DNA of 64,000 bases. Source: Elymus sibiricus (taxonomy: Eukaryota > Streptophyta > Magnoliopsida > Poales > Poaceae). Every line of letters begins with the position of its first letter. Within the stretch, counting starts at the first letter, position 1. The stretch is taken from contig CM077672.1 in NCBI GenBank assembly GCA_039707655.1, positions 196,578,537 to 196,642,536 of the forward strand. Direction: 5' to 3'. This document shows, one piece after another, positions 31,021 to 43,012 of the stretch. Under the pieces are notes generated by a model, which did no database searches, was not told the DNA's origin, and saw only the letters and a list, made by a program, of their open reading frames with translations. A program made the translations under genes and the position numbers.

Positions 31021-32727
31021 TGATACGTCTCCAACATATCTATAATTTTAGATATGTTCCATGCTATTATAGTATCAATCTTGGATGTGCAATTCTATGC
31101 CATTATATATCATCTTTGGGACATTTACATTTCAGCCCTTAACTTGAACCCACTACTGAAATTTACCCCTAATTTCAAAGTGTGCTCAAATTTGCCCCTC
31201 CGCCGTTAAGTCACCTTATAGAAATGCCCTTCCGTACAATTTCCATCCAGTACTGTAGCACTTTCCGTCTGCTACAGTACACAGAGGCCTCTGACGGTCA
31301 AAGGCCTTTGACTGGACGGAAATTGTATGGAAGGGCATTTCTATAAGGTGACTTAACGGCGGAGGGGCAAATTTGAGCACACTTTGAAATTAGGGGTAAA
31401 TTTGAGTAGTGGGTTCAAGTTAAGGGTTGAAATGTAAATGTCCCATCATTTTTTGGGACTAACCTATTAACCCAGTGCCCAGTGCCAGTTGTTGTTTTTT
31501 TGCTTGTTTTTGCCTTTTCAGAAAATCATTATCAAACGAAGTCCAAACGAAGAAAAAACTTTGGATTAATTTTTTCTGAACCAGAAGGGACCCTCGAAGC
31601 TTCGGGAGAAGACCAGCCGAGCCACGAGGGAGCGACAAGCTCGGGAGGCGCGCCCTGGGGGGTAGGACGCGCCCCCCAGGCTTGTGGGCCCCCCGAGCCA
31701 CATCTTGACCTAATTCCAGCGCTATAAATTCCCAAATGTTCCCAATATACCAGAGAGACAGAAGAGAAAACCTTTCCGCCGCCGCAAGCCTCTGTTCTTC
31801 CGCAATCCCATCTGGAGGCTTTTTCCGGTACTCTGCCGGAGGGGAATCGATCACGGAGGGCTTCTTCATCAACTTTGCTGCCCTTCCGATGATGTGTGGG
31901 TAGTTTACCACAGACCTACTGGTCCATAGCTAGTAGCTAGATGGCTTCTTCTCTCTCTTTGATCTTCAATACCATGTTCTCCTCGATGTTCTTGGAGTTC
32001 TATCCGATGTAATCTTCTTTTGCGGTGTGTTTGTTGGGATCTGATGAATTGTGAGTTTATGATCAGATTATTCATGAGAAATATTTGAGTCTTCTCTGAA
32101 CTCTTTTATGCATGATTGTTATAGCTTTGTATTTCTCTCTGATCTATCGATTTGGTTTGGCCAACTAGATTGGTTTATCTTGCAATGGGAGAGGTGCTTT
32201 GTGATGGGTTCAATCTTGCGGTGCTCAATCCCAGTGACAGAAAGGGACATGACACGTATTTTTATTGTTGCCATTAAGGATAAAAAGATGGGGTTTAAGC
32301 ATATTGCTTGAGTTTACTTTGTCTACATCATGTCATCGTGCTTAAGGTGTTACTCTATTTTATACTTAATACCCTAGATGCATGCTGGATAGCGGTCGAT
32401 GGGTGGAGTAATAGTAGTAGATGCAGGCAGGAGTCGGTCTACTTGTCTCGGACGTGATGCCTATATACATGATCATTGCCATGAATCCGTCATAATTATT
32501 TGCTTTTCTATCAATTGCCCAACAGTAATTTGTTTACCCACCGTATGCTATGTGTTCGAGAGAAGCCTCTAGTGAAAACTATGGCCCCCGGGTCTAATTT
32601 TATCATATATTAAAATCCAAAAATACCTTGCTGAAATTTATTTACTTTTATTTTATTTAGTATTTTACTTTATCTATCTATCACTATCAGAATTAATCCT
32701 TGCAAATAACCGCTAAGAGGATTGACA
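31021..32727 (+). repeat. 5' LTR of the outer Gypsy
   Basis: 1707 bp including a 329-bp MITE, so about 1370 bp original. It contains a GGCGCGCCCTGGGG..GCGCCCCCCAGGCTTGTGGG hairpin-like block (about 31650-31690) and a CTATAAATT box near 31723. That TATA box and the CTTCTTCTCTCTC leader suit a Pol II promoter for the element. Confidence 0.85.
31117..31445. mobile_element. Fold-back MITE inside the 5' LTR
   Basis: Begins TGGGACATTTACATTTCAGC and ends with its inverse AATGTAAATGTCCCA. Almost the whole 329 bp is one palindrome, for example TATAGAAATGCCCTTCC against GGAAGGGCATTTCTATA. It is absent from the 3' LTR (empty site near 62268), so it inserted later. Flanks are TCATCTT and TCATTTT, an imperfect 7-8-bp duplication. 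Confidence 0.88.
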
Positions 32728-32921
32728 ACCCTCTTATTTGCGTTGGGTGCAAGTGTTTGCTTTTGTGTATGTAGGTGCTGCTAAAGGATTTTGCTTGGTT
32801 CTCCTACTGGATTGATAACCTTGGTTCTTAACTGAGGTAAATACTTATCTCTACTATACTGCATCATCCTCTCCTTTTCGGGGAAATACCAACGTAGTCT
32901 ACAAGTAGCAGGAAGAATTTA

Positions 32922-32940
32922 TGGTGCCGTTGCCGGGGAG
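32922..32940 (+). other. Primer binding site of the outer Gypsy (tRNA-Asp type)
   Basis: TGGTGCCGTTGCCGGGGAG closely matches the complement of the plant tRNA-Asp 3' end (TGGCGCCGTTGCCGGGGA). It lies about 195 bp after the LTR end defined by the AGCCC duplication, rather than adjacent to it. Confidence 0.7.
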
Positions 32941-33113
32941 ACATCACCAAAATTATCAAGTACCTTCGCACAAACTATCATCCACTTGCATTTATTTTAT
33001 TTGCCTTTTATTTGTATTTGCTTCTCGTTTTCATCTCCCCGACTTCTAATTTTTTTACAAAAACACAAAAATATTTTTATTTGCTTGTTTGCTTGTTTGT
33101 TTGCTTCGTCGTG

Positions 33114-33773
33114 ATGTCTCAAGAAAATACAAAATTATGTGACTTTTCCAATACTAATAATAATGATTTTATTAGTACTCCTATTACTCCTCCCGCCACT
33201 AGTGCGGAGTCGTGTGACATTAATGCTGCCTTGCTTAATCTTGTTATGAAAGAACAAGTTTCTGGTAGTCCTAATGAAGATGCTGCATCCCATCTACTTT
33301 CGTTGAACTTTGTGATATGCAAAAGAAAAAAGATGTGGGTAATGATATTGTCAAATTGAAATTATTTTCGTTCTCACTACGAGATCGTGCTAAAACTTGG
33401 TTTTCATCCTTGCCTAGAAATATTATTGATTCTTGGGATAAGTGTAAGGATGTTTTTATTGCCAAGTATTTTCCTCCCGCTAAGATTATTTCTTTAAGAA
33501 ATCAAATTATGAATTTTAAGCAACTTGAACATGAGCATGGTACACAATCTTGGGAGAGAATGAAATTAATGATAAGAAATTGTCCAACACATGGTTTAAG
33601 CTTGTGGATGATCATACAAAAAATTTATGCGGGACTAAACTTTGTTTCTAGAAATTTGCTAGACTCTGTCGCGGGTGGCACTTTTATGGAAATTACATTG
33701 GTAGAAGCTACAAAACTCCTTGATAATATTATGACAAATTATTCTCAATGGCACACTGAACGAACTCCAACTG
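33114..33773 (+). pseudogene. gag of the outer Gypsy, first part
   Basis: The gag protein would form the virus-like particle. It starts MSQENTKLCDFSN. A one-base deletion near 33300 shifts the frame, after which LCDMQKKKDVGNDIVKLKLF, SLRDRAKTWFSSLP and a retrotrans-gag-type helix region continue. The frame is broken after GCACACTGAACGAACT by a solo LTR (33779-35311) and resumes at 35312 with matching codons (PT-GK-KVNSVEEI). Confidence 0.85.
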
Positions 33774-33778
33774 GTAAG

Positions 33779-35311
33779 TGATACGTCTCCATCGTATCTA
33801 TAATTTTTGATTGTTTCATACCAATATTCTACAACTTTCATATACTTTTGGCAACATTTTATATTATTTTTGGGACTAACATATTGATCCAGTGCCCAGT
33901 GCCAGTTCCTGTTTTCTGCTTGTTTTTTGTTTCACAGAAAATCCATATCAAACGAAGTCCAAACGCAATAAAATTTTACGGAGAATTATTTTGGAATATA
34001 TGTGATTTTTGGGAGGTGGAATCAACGCAAACGGAGCTCCACAGCCTCCACAAGGCATCTTGGCGCGACCCCCACTAGCCGCGTGGTGTTGCCTTGTGGG
34101 CACACCGTAAGTCAGTTGGGGCCCTTCTTCGGCCGCAAGGAAGCTTATATCAAGAGAAAAAGTCGTGTTAAAATTTCAGCCCGATCGGAGTTACGGATCT
34201 CCGGATATTTAAGAAACGGTGAAAGGCCAGAAAAGGGGAACGCGAAACAGAAGAGAAACAGAGAGAGAGAGATCCAATCTCGGAGGGGCTCCTGCCCTTC
34301 GGGAGCCATGGCGGCCATGGACCAGAGGGGAAACTCTCCTCCCATCTAGGGGGGAGGCCAAGCAAGAATAAGAAGGAGGGAGGCTCTCTCCCCCTCTATT
34401 CCGGTGGCGCCAGAGCGCCGCCGGGGGAATCATCGTGACGGCAATCTACACCAACAACTTCGCCGCCGTCAACACCAACTCTCTCCCCCTCTATGCAGCG
34501 GTGTAACACCTCTTCTCCCCGCTGTAATCTCTACTTAAACATGGTGCTTAACGCTATATATTATTATCCAATGATGTGTTGCCAACCTATGATGTTTGGG
34601 TAGATTCGTTTTGTCCTATGGGTTGATTGATGATCGTGATTGGTTTGAGTTGTATGTTTATTTTGGTACTGTCCTATGGTGCCCTCCGTGTCATGCAAGC
34701 GTGAGGGATTCCCGCTGTAGGGTTTGCAATACGTTCATAATTCTCTTATAGTGGGCGGCTAGAGTGACAGAAGCTTACACCCGAGTAAGGGGGTTGTTGC
34801 GTATGGGAGTAAAGAGGACTTGTTACTTAATGCTATGGTTGGGTTTTACCTTAATGATCTTTGGTAGTTGCGGATGCTTGCTAGAGTTCCAATCATAAGT
34901 GCATATGATCCAAGTACGGAAAGTATGTTAGCTCACGCCTCTCCCTCATATAAAATTGCAATAATGATTACCGGTCTAGTTATCGATTGCCGAGGGACAA
35001 ATCTTTCTCTTGTGTTACAAAAGCTTTCTACTAAACAACTAACTTTTATTATCTTGCAAATTACTCATAGTTTTATTCTCGCAAAGTACTCCTAGTTTTA
35101 TTCTTGCAAAGTAGTTATAGCATTACACCTACAAAGTACTTCTAGTTGTATTCTTGTTCTAGGTAAAGCGAACGTTAAGTGTGCGTAGAGTTGTATCGGT
35201 GGTCGATAGAACTTGAAGGGAATATTAATTCTACCTTTAGCTCCTCGTTGGGTTCGACACTCTTATTTATCAAAAAAGCTACAATTGATCCCCTATACTT
35301 GTGGGTTATCA
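33779..35311 (+). repeat. Solo LTR inserted in gag
   Basis: 1533-bp LTR beginning TGATACGTCTCCATCG and ending CTTGTGGGTTATCA, flanked by GTAAG at 33774-33778 and 35312-35316. No internal region or partner LTR is present, so it arose by LTR-LTR recombination. Its end matches the 36792 element's LTR end, indicating a related family. Confidence 0.92.
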
Positions 35312-36733
35312 GTAAGAAGGTAAATTCTGTTGAAGAAATTAATACTTTGAGTGACAAGATGGATGCTCTTATGAAATTGCTTGCTAGTAAAAATGCTCAT
35401 GTTGATCCTAATGATGTGCCATTGTCTACTTTGATTGAGGAAAATAATGATGCTATTGATGTGAATTTTGTCTCTAGAAATAATTTCAACAACAATGCTT
35501 ATAGGGGTAATTTCAATCCTAGACCATTTCCCGGAAATTCCTCTAATAATTATGGTAATTCCTATGGCAATCCATATAATAATAATAATAGGATACCCTA
35601 TGATCTTGAAAGTAATATTAAATAATTTATTAATTCTCAAAAGATTTTCAATGCTATGGTAGAAGAAAAATTGAATAGAGTTGATGAAATGTCTAGGAAC
35701 ATGGATAGAATCGCTCATGATGTGAAAAATCTCAAAATTAAAATTTTGCCACCCAAGCATGATATAAATGAATCTATTAAAGCTATCTATGTCTCCATTA
35801 ATGAAAGTAAAGAAAGGACCGCTAGGTTGAGAGCTAAGCGGGAATTCTTAGAAAAACCATTCCACCCGGTTTCTATCGTAGTAATGATGAAGATATTAAA
35901 ATGATTGGTGTCACCCCTATTGAATCTTTATTTAGTAACATAAAACTTGATGAAAAAGGGACTGAAGATGAGTCAACTTTAGCTAGAAGGCGTCCCAATT
36001 GTTTGGAGGGTGATGATCTTAATGATCAAAATGAAAAAAGTGGGTTTGGAGAGGTCAAAACTTTAAATAGTGATGCACCCACTACTTTGGATTACAAGGA
36101 CTTTAATTATGATAATTGTTCTTTAATTGAGTGTATTTCCTTGTTGCAATCCATGATTAATTTACCTAATGTATATGAACAAAATAAAGCTTTTCTAAAC
36201 ATATTGTAGAAGCCATGATAAAAGCTCATGAAGAAAAACTTGAGTTGGAAGTTTCTATCCCTAGAAAATTACATGATGAATGGGAACCTACTATTAAAGT
36301 TAAAATTAAAGATTGTGAATATAATGCCTTGTGTGATCTAGGTGCTAGCGTCTCTACTATACCAAAATCTTTATGTGACGTGCTAGGTCTCACCGATATG
36401 GATGATTGTTCCCTTAATTTACATCTTGCGGATTCCACTATTAAAACGTCATTGGGTAGAATAAATGATGTGCTTATTCTTGCTAATAGAAATTATGTGC
36501 CCGTGGATTTTATTGTTCTTGATATTGAATGCAATCCGTCTTGTCCTATAATACTTGGTAGGCCTTTCCTACGAACCATAGGTGCTATTATTGATATGAA
36601 AGAAGGAAATATAAGATTTCAATTTCCATTAAATAAAGGGATGAAACACTTCCCTAGAAAGAGAATTAAGCCACCATATGAATCCATTATGAGGGCCACC
36701 TATGGAATAAATTTAAAGGATGACAACACTTGA
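35312..36733 (+). pseudogene. gag C-terminus and aspartic protease of the outer Gypsy
   Basis: Continues gag with an Asn/Gly-rich stretch (NPRPFPGNSSNNYGNS). It is broken by an in-frame TAA at 35623 and frameshifts near 35860 and 36195. From about 36215 the protease is open: CDLGASVSTIPKSLCDVLGL (retropepsin D-L-G-A) and CPIILGRPFLRTIGAIID, ending MRATYGINLKDDNT. No polymerase follows. After the stop the sequence GCGCTTGTTGGGAGGCAACC is the target of the next insertion. Confidence 0.85.
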
Positions 36734-36791
36734 AACTATGCATTATGCCTAGCTAGGGGCGTAAAACAATAGCGCTTGTTGGGAGGCAACC

Positions 36792-38206
36792 TGATACGTC
36801 CCAAACATATCTACTTTTCCAAACACTTTTGCTCTGGTTTTGGGCTCTAATTTACATGATTTGAATGGAACTAACCCAGACTGACGCTGTTTTCAGCAGA
36901 ATTGCCATGGTGTTATTTTTGTGCAGAAATAAAAGTTCTCGGATGGACCTGAAAATTTACGGAGAATTATTTCAGAATATATAAAAAATACTGGCGAAAA
37001 GATCTACTGGAGGGGGGCCACCCAGGAGCCACAAGCTCAGGCGGCGCGCCTACCCCCACGGCGCGCCCCCGAGGCTTGTGGGGCCCTGGCAGCTCCGTTT
37101 ACCCTAATGCCAACGCTATAAGTACCTATTCGACCAAAAAATCAGAGAGAAAAATCATCGCATTTTACGATACGGAGCCGCCGCCACCTCCTGTTCTTCA
37201 TTGGGAGGGCTGATCTGGAGTCCGTTCTGGGCTCCGGAGAGGGGGATTCGACGCCGTCGTCATCATCAACCATGCTCCATCACCAATTTCATGATGCTCA
37301 CCACCGGGCGTGAGTAATTTCTGCATAGGCTTGCTGGACGGTGATGGGTTGGATGAGATTTACCATGTAATCGAGTCAATTTGTTAGGGCTTTGATCCCT
37401 AGTATCCACTATGTTCTGAGATTGATGTTGCGATGACTTTGCTATGCTTAATGCTTGTCACTAGGGCCCGAGTGCCATGATTTCAGATCTGAACCTTTAT
37501 GTTTTCATGAATATATTTGTGTTCTTGATCCTATCTTGCAAGTTATATGCACCTATTACGTGTTATGATCCACATACCCCAAGGTGACAATAATTGGGAT
37601 TCTTTCCGGTGATTATCGTAGTTTGGGGAGTTCATGTATTCACTATGTGTTAATGCTTTGTTCTGGTTCTCTATTAAAAGGAGGCCTTAATATCCCTTAT
37701 ATTTCCTTATGGACCCCGCTGCCACGGGAGGGTAGGACAAAAGATGTCATGCAAGTTCTTACTATAAGCACGTATGACTATATACGGAATACATGCCTAC
37801 ATTACATTGATGAATTGGAGCTATTGTGTATCGCCTTAGGTTGTGACTGTTACATGATGAATGTCATCCAACAATAATTATCCATCACTGATCCAATGCC
37901 TGCACTTTTCGCATATTGATCTTTGCTAAGTTACTTTCGTTGCTGCTGCTGTTACAATCACTACAAAACTGCTTCTGTTACTGTTACTGTTACTATTGCT
38001 ACTGTTACTACTGCTATCAAAACTATCATACTACTGTGCTACTAAATACTTTGCTGCAGATATTTTTTCTCTAGGTGTGGTTGAATTGACAACTCAACTG
38101 CTAATACTCACAAATATTCTTTGGCTCCCCTTGTGTCGAATCAATAAATTTGGGTTAAATACTACCCTCGAAAACTGTTGCGATCCCCTATACTTGTGGG
38201 TTATCA
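36792..38206 (+). repeat. 5' LTR of the second Gypsy
   Basis: 1415 bp with TG..CA ends. Contains the GGCGCGCC..GGCGCGCCCCCGAGGCTTGTGGGG block (about 37040) shared in style with the other LTRs, a CTATAAGTA box near 37117, and a CTGTTACTG-rich simple stretch (about 37940-38030). Confidence 0.92.
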
Positions 38207-38217
38207 AGACCTTTTTC

Positions 38218-38235
38218 TGGCGCCGTTGCTGCGGA
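38218..38235 (+). other. Primer binding site of the second Gypsy
   Basis: TGGCGCCGTTGCTGCGGA lies 11 bp after the LTR and matches tRNA-Asp 3' complement at most positions. Normal placement, in contrast to the outer element. Confidence 0.8.
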
Positions 38236-38272
38236 GCATAGCTCTATCTGTTGAGTCACTTGGGATTTATAT

Positions 38273-40962
38273 ATGTTGATCACTATGAAGAATCTGAAAG
38301 ACGCTAAGACCAAGATCGTCCCCTCTATGACTAGAGGAGGTAAGGAACTGCCATCACACTCTGCACTTGATTCACCTTCTGTTTTGAGTAGGCTTGCGAC
38401 ATCACCACCTGCTATTCATTCTGATATGTCGCAAGTTATTGGTGATACTACTTATGCTATGAATGAAACTATTGATGATGCTAGTACTATGCTTGATAAT
38501 ACTGTGCCACTTGGTGAATTTCTTGATGAACAAATTGCTAAAGCTAAAGGAATTAAAAATGTTGAAACTCTTGAAAATTGTGATTCACCTATTATGCCTA
38601 GCTCTTCTGCTAGAGTTGAAATGCCTGAGACATCTGATGGTTATGTTTTTGATAGGGAGACAGCTAGGGCAATCCTTGCTTGTAATGATATAGATGAGGT
38701 TAGAAAATTGCTTGCTGAGTTGAAAGAAAAATCTATGAGGGAGAGAATGAAATATGATCCTAAGCTTGCTACCTCTCCCATATTTGTTACTGATAAGGAT
38801 CATGAATTCTCTGTCGATCCTGAGTTAATTACTTTGGTTGAATCTGATCCTTTTCATGGTTATGAAACTGAAACTGTTGTGGCACACCTTACTAAGTTGA
38901 ATGATATTGCCACCCTATTTGCTCCTGAGGAAAAAAATTCGTTATTACTATATTCTTAAGTTGTTTCCTTTCTCATTAAAGGGTGATGCTAAGAAATGGT
39001 TTAATACTCTTGCTCTTGGTTGTGTGCATAGTCCCCAGGATATGATATATTACTTCTCTAAAAAATATTTTCCTACTCATAAGAAACAAGCTGCCTTACA
39101 AGAAATATTTAACTTTGTGCAAATTGAAGAAGAGAATCTCCCTCAAGCTTGGGGGAGGCTTCTCCAACTACTTAATGCTCTACCTGATCATCCTCTTAAG
39201 AAAAATGAAATACTTTGATATCTTTTATAATGGACTAACCGATGCTTCTAGGGACGACCTAGATAGTTGTGCTGGTTGTGTTTTCAGGGAAAGCACTGTT
39301 GGACAGGCTGAAGAACTACTGAATAATATATTGATAAATGCCGATGATTGGACACTTCCCGAGCCACCACCTCAGTCAACTCTGAAGAAGAGAGGTATTC
39401 TATTCCTCAGTCCAGAAGATATGTAAGAAGCTAAGAAATCTATGAAGGAAAAAGGTATTAAAGATGAAGATGTTAAGAATTTACCACCTATTGAAGAAAT
39501 ACATGGGCTCGACATCCTGACACAGGTAGTAGAGGTAAATTCTCTTTGTAGATTTGATGAAAATGATATTCCCTATAGTAAGTCTGCTAGTTAATGCTTG
39601 GATGAATTTGATAACTACATTGTCAAGCAAAAGAATTTCAATATGTATGTTAGCAATCAATTAAAACGAAATGCCATCATGATTGAACGCTTGAGTGATT
39701 TGATGTTTAGAACTGCTAATGATGTTAAATGCTTGAGTAAACATGCTTCTATGGTTCAGACTAAAGGGGGTAGAATGACTCAGGATCCTCTATATCCTGA
39801 AGGTCATCCTAAAAGAATTGAACAAGATTCTCAAAGAAATAATATTGATGCACCTAGTCCATCTAAGAAGAAAAAGAAAAAGAAAAATGATAGGACTTTG
39901 CATGCTTCTAGTGAACCTGAGATAGAAAAACCTCCTGAGAACCAAAATGATGTTTCTATTTCTGATGCTGAGACACAATCTGGTAATGAACATACACCTA
40001 GTGATAACGATAAGGATAATGGCAATGATAATGATAATGATGATGTTCATGTTGATGCTCAACTAGATAATGATGTAGAAATAGAACCTGTTGTTGATCT
40101 TAATAACCCACCTCCTAAGAACAAAAGATATGATAAAAGAGACTTCGTTGCTAGAAAACATGGAAAGGAAAGAGAACCATGGGTTCAAAAACCTATGCCT
40201 TTCCCTACTAAACCATCTAAAAACAAAGATGAGGAAGACTTTGAGCGCTTTGTTGAAATACTTAGACCTGTCTTTTTGCGCACCCGCTTGATTGATATGT
40301 TGAAAATGTCTCCCTATGCTAAATACATGAAAGATATTGTCACAAATAAAAGAAAGATAGCTGAAGCTGAAATTTCCACCATGCTTGCAAATTATTCTTT
40401 GAAGGGTGGAGTACCTAAGAAGTTAGGAGATCCAGGAATACCTACTATACCTTGCTCCATTAAAAAAAGTTATGTTAAAACTGCTTTATGTGATTTGGGA
40501 GCCGGTGTTAGTGTTATGCCTTTCTCTTTATATAGAAGACTTGATTTGAATAAGCTCACACCTACTGAAATATCTTTGCAAATGGTTGATAAATCCACTG
40601 CTATACCTATTGGAATTTGCGAGGATGTTCCCGTTGTAGTTGCAAATGTTACAATCTTGACAGACTTTGTTATACTTGATATGCTCGAGGACGACAACAT
40701 GTCGATTATCCTTGGAAGACCCTTTTTGAATACTGCAGGGGCCGTTATTGATTGCAACAAAAGCAAGGTTACTTTTCATGTCAATGGTAATGAGCATACG
40801 GTTTATTTCCCGAGGAAACAAAGTTCGGTGAATGGTATCAATTGTATTGAAAAAGTTTCGACAATCACTATTGGAGGTTTCAAATTCCCTCTTCCTACTG
40901 TCAAAAGGAAATATGAAATTCTTATTATTGGGGAGATGCATATCCCCATTGAGGTAACTTAG
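38273..40962 (+). pseudogene. gag-protease of the second Gypsy
   Basis: Begins near MLITMKNLKDAKTKIVPSMT. Frameshifts occur at a seven-A run near 38935 and near 39210, and stops at 39424 (after FLSPEDM) and about 39592. Gag-like segments include LFPFSLKGDAKKWFNTL and EENLPQAWGRLLQLLNALP. From 39598 the frame is open for 454 codons: a Lys-rich patch, an Asn/Asp-rich acidic stretch, then protease with CDLGAGVSVMPFSLYRRLDL and SIILGRPFLNTAGAVID, ending MHIPIEVT. It would need a helper for reverse transcription. Not intact. Confidence 0.85.
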
Positions 40963-41750
40963 TGCTATACGAAGATTCTTCGGTTTCATGCCATTCGGAA
41001 ATAGTTTGTTAATAAGACTTGATCAACCTTATTATTGGATTCTTTTTGAGGGGCATGTGGTCGATGAATTTAGTAAGCACAACTTTCTGTACCCACCTTT
41101 TGCTCTCTGTTATTTGTAGTTAAATAAATTAAAATGCCATGATTATTCTGTTTTTTGAATTATCCGTGCAATAAAAAAATGACCCAAAAATAAAAGTTCT
41201 CAGAATGCCATGAAAATTTAGTATGATTTTTTCCAGAATATTTAAGAATTTTTGGCACTGAACACACCCTAGGGCGGTGCACCTATGAGCCACAAGCTCA
41301 CAGGGCGCGCCCACCCCCCCTAGGCGCACCCAGCAGGCTTGTGGGTCCCACAGGGACCCACTCACTTATGCCAACCACCCATCTCCTTCTTCTTCCTCCA
41401 GAAAAAATCAAACTTGCTCCCAAGTCCGTGTTCTTGCTCATATTGATGTGATTTTCGATCTCCTTGCTCGGAACTCCGTTTCCAAAACTGTTTTTGAGGA
41501 ATTACTCCTTGGCATGTGACTCCTCCAATGCTCCAATTAGTTTTGTTCGAGTGCTTTATACTTTGCAATTTTTTGCTGCTGTGGTGACCATGTTTATGAG
41601 CTTGCATGTTGAATTTGTATGGTCCAAAGTAGTTTTGATGCATGATATAGCCTCTAGATACTTGTAGGAGTAGTTGCTATCAATTTTGTTGAGTTTCGTT
41701 CACTTTTATTTTGAGTCACTAAAAATTTCAGAAATTTTCAGAGGAAGAAA
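40963..41750 (+). other. Leader-like non-coding interval before the third frame of the second Gypsy
   Basis: No coding sequence. At about 41290-41350 it has GGGCGCGCCCACCCCCC and GCAGGCTTGTGGG, the same block found in the LTRs, followed by a CTTCTTCTTCCTCC tract. It may act as an internal promoter or leader for the downstream frame. Confidence 0.5.
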
Positions 41751-41929
41751 ATGTTTAGGAAGATGTTCCATGGCGGTTCCTCGAGCAAGAGTGCTCCCAG
41801 GCCTGCAATACGCGAGCCGGATACCGAACCGCCGCGGGAGGCTTCGGTTTTGCCATGCGAGTGGCCGTCGGATGCCTTCATGATTCGAGCCGGCATCAAG
41901 GAAGAGTTTGATATGTATGTGCGCAATGC
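41751..41929 (+). pseudogene. Third (Athila ORF-like) frame of the second Gypsy, first part
   Basis: Starts MFRKMFHGGSSSKSAPRPA and runs to MYVRNA, where the 41930-51466 element splits a codon. It continues in the same frame at 51472 (ELTECLTDKCPQYYYLTDSF). The position after protease matches the extra 3' frame of Athila-type elements. Function unknown. Confidence 0.75.
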
Positions 41930-42412
41930 TGTCGGTACCAAAACCGGCAGATCTCGGGTAGGGGATCCGAACTATGGGTCAAGGAGTCGATGGTAACAGG
42001 GAACGTAGAGACAGCGATTTACCCAGGTTCGGGCCCTCTCGAAGAGGTAATACCCTACATCCTGCTTGATTGTATTGATGTGATTGTATGAAGGTTACAG
42101 AGTTGATCTGCCTCGAGATCGATTGGGGCTAAACCCTAGGTAATGAATATGATCATCTACGGACCTAGCCTCCTGGTTTATATAGACATCAGGGGGTCCT
42201 AGGGTTACATATGGTCGGTTACCATCAGGGATAAGCATGTCGGTTACGCCAATTATTCCTTGGAGGAGACGCCAAGACTTCGGAGGTTTCCTTCTGACAT
42301 ACGAGGTCGTCCACAATCCGGCCTTCCATCGACGTGTAGAGAGCGGCCCACCAGTCCGGCCTACGAGAGATAGGCCGGCAGCCCGAGTACTCCCTAGTCC
42401 GGGACACCCTCA
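41930..42412 (-). repeat. 3' LTR of the young Gypsy
   Basis: On the plus strand TGTCGGTACC..GACACCCTCA, 483 bp. Near identical to the other LTR. In element orientation it starts TGAGGGTGTCCCGGAC. Confidence 0.95.
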
Positions 42413-43012
42413 GTAGCCCCCGAACTAGTCTTCGAAGTCGAGGTAGATGCCGAACACCGTTGGCTTCGTGGACCAGTTCCCTTCCTTCTGTGATATCGAT
42501 GACCGGTCTGAATCTCCTCCGAGCCAAATTCTTGAGCGTTGCCTAGCCGTATACGTCCCAAGATATACTTCGGTTACTTGCGATGTATCGATAACTTAGC
42601 CCCGAAGGCTAGTCACTTTGGTGTGAATAGTACCCCCTTCTGACAACTTTTACCGAAGGGTCACACCGCCACGACCACGAGTTGGTTTATGAAAAACTCG
42701 ATTCGCGGTTCGAGGCAGTTTTCATTGGCACGTCCCATCGACGTGGAGATCGTGTCCTATTTTCAAGGGATATGATCAATAATCCACCTCGCCCCACGCG
42801 CGCATAACGGCACAATTACATGGGGAAATGGCGAGGACTGCGACGCAGTAAAGGGACCATGAGTTTTACAGCCCATAAAAGGGGCCCAGCCTTCGCTCCT
42901 TTCATACGCTCTCGTTCCCCCTTTCGCCATTACCTTCCCCGTCTTCTGAGCTCCAGCGCCCAGATCCGCTCTCTCAACTGAGAGCTTTTCCAACAACCCG
43001 TTCGATCCAGCA

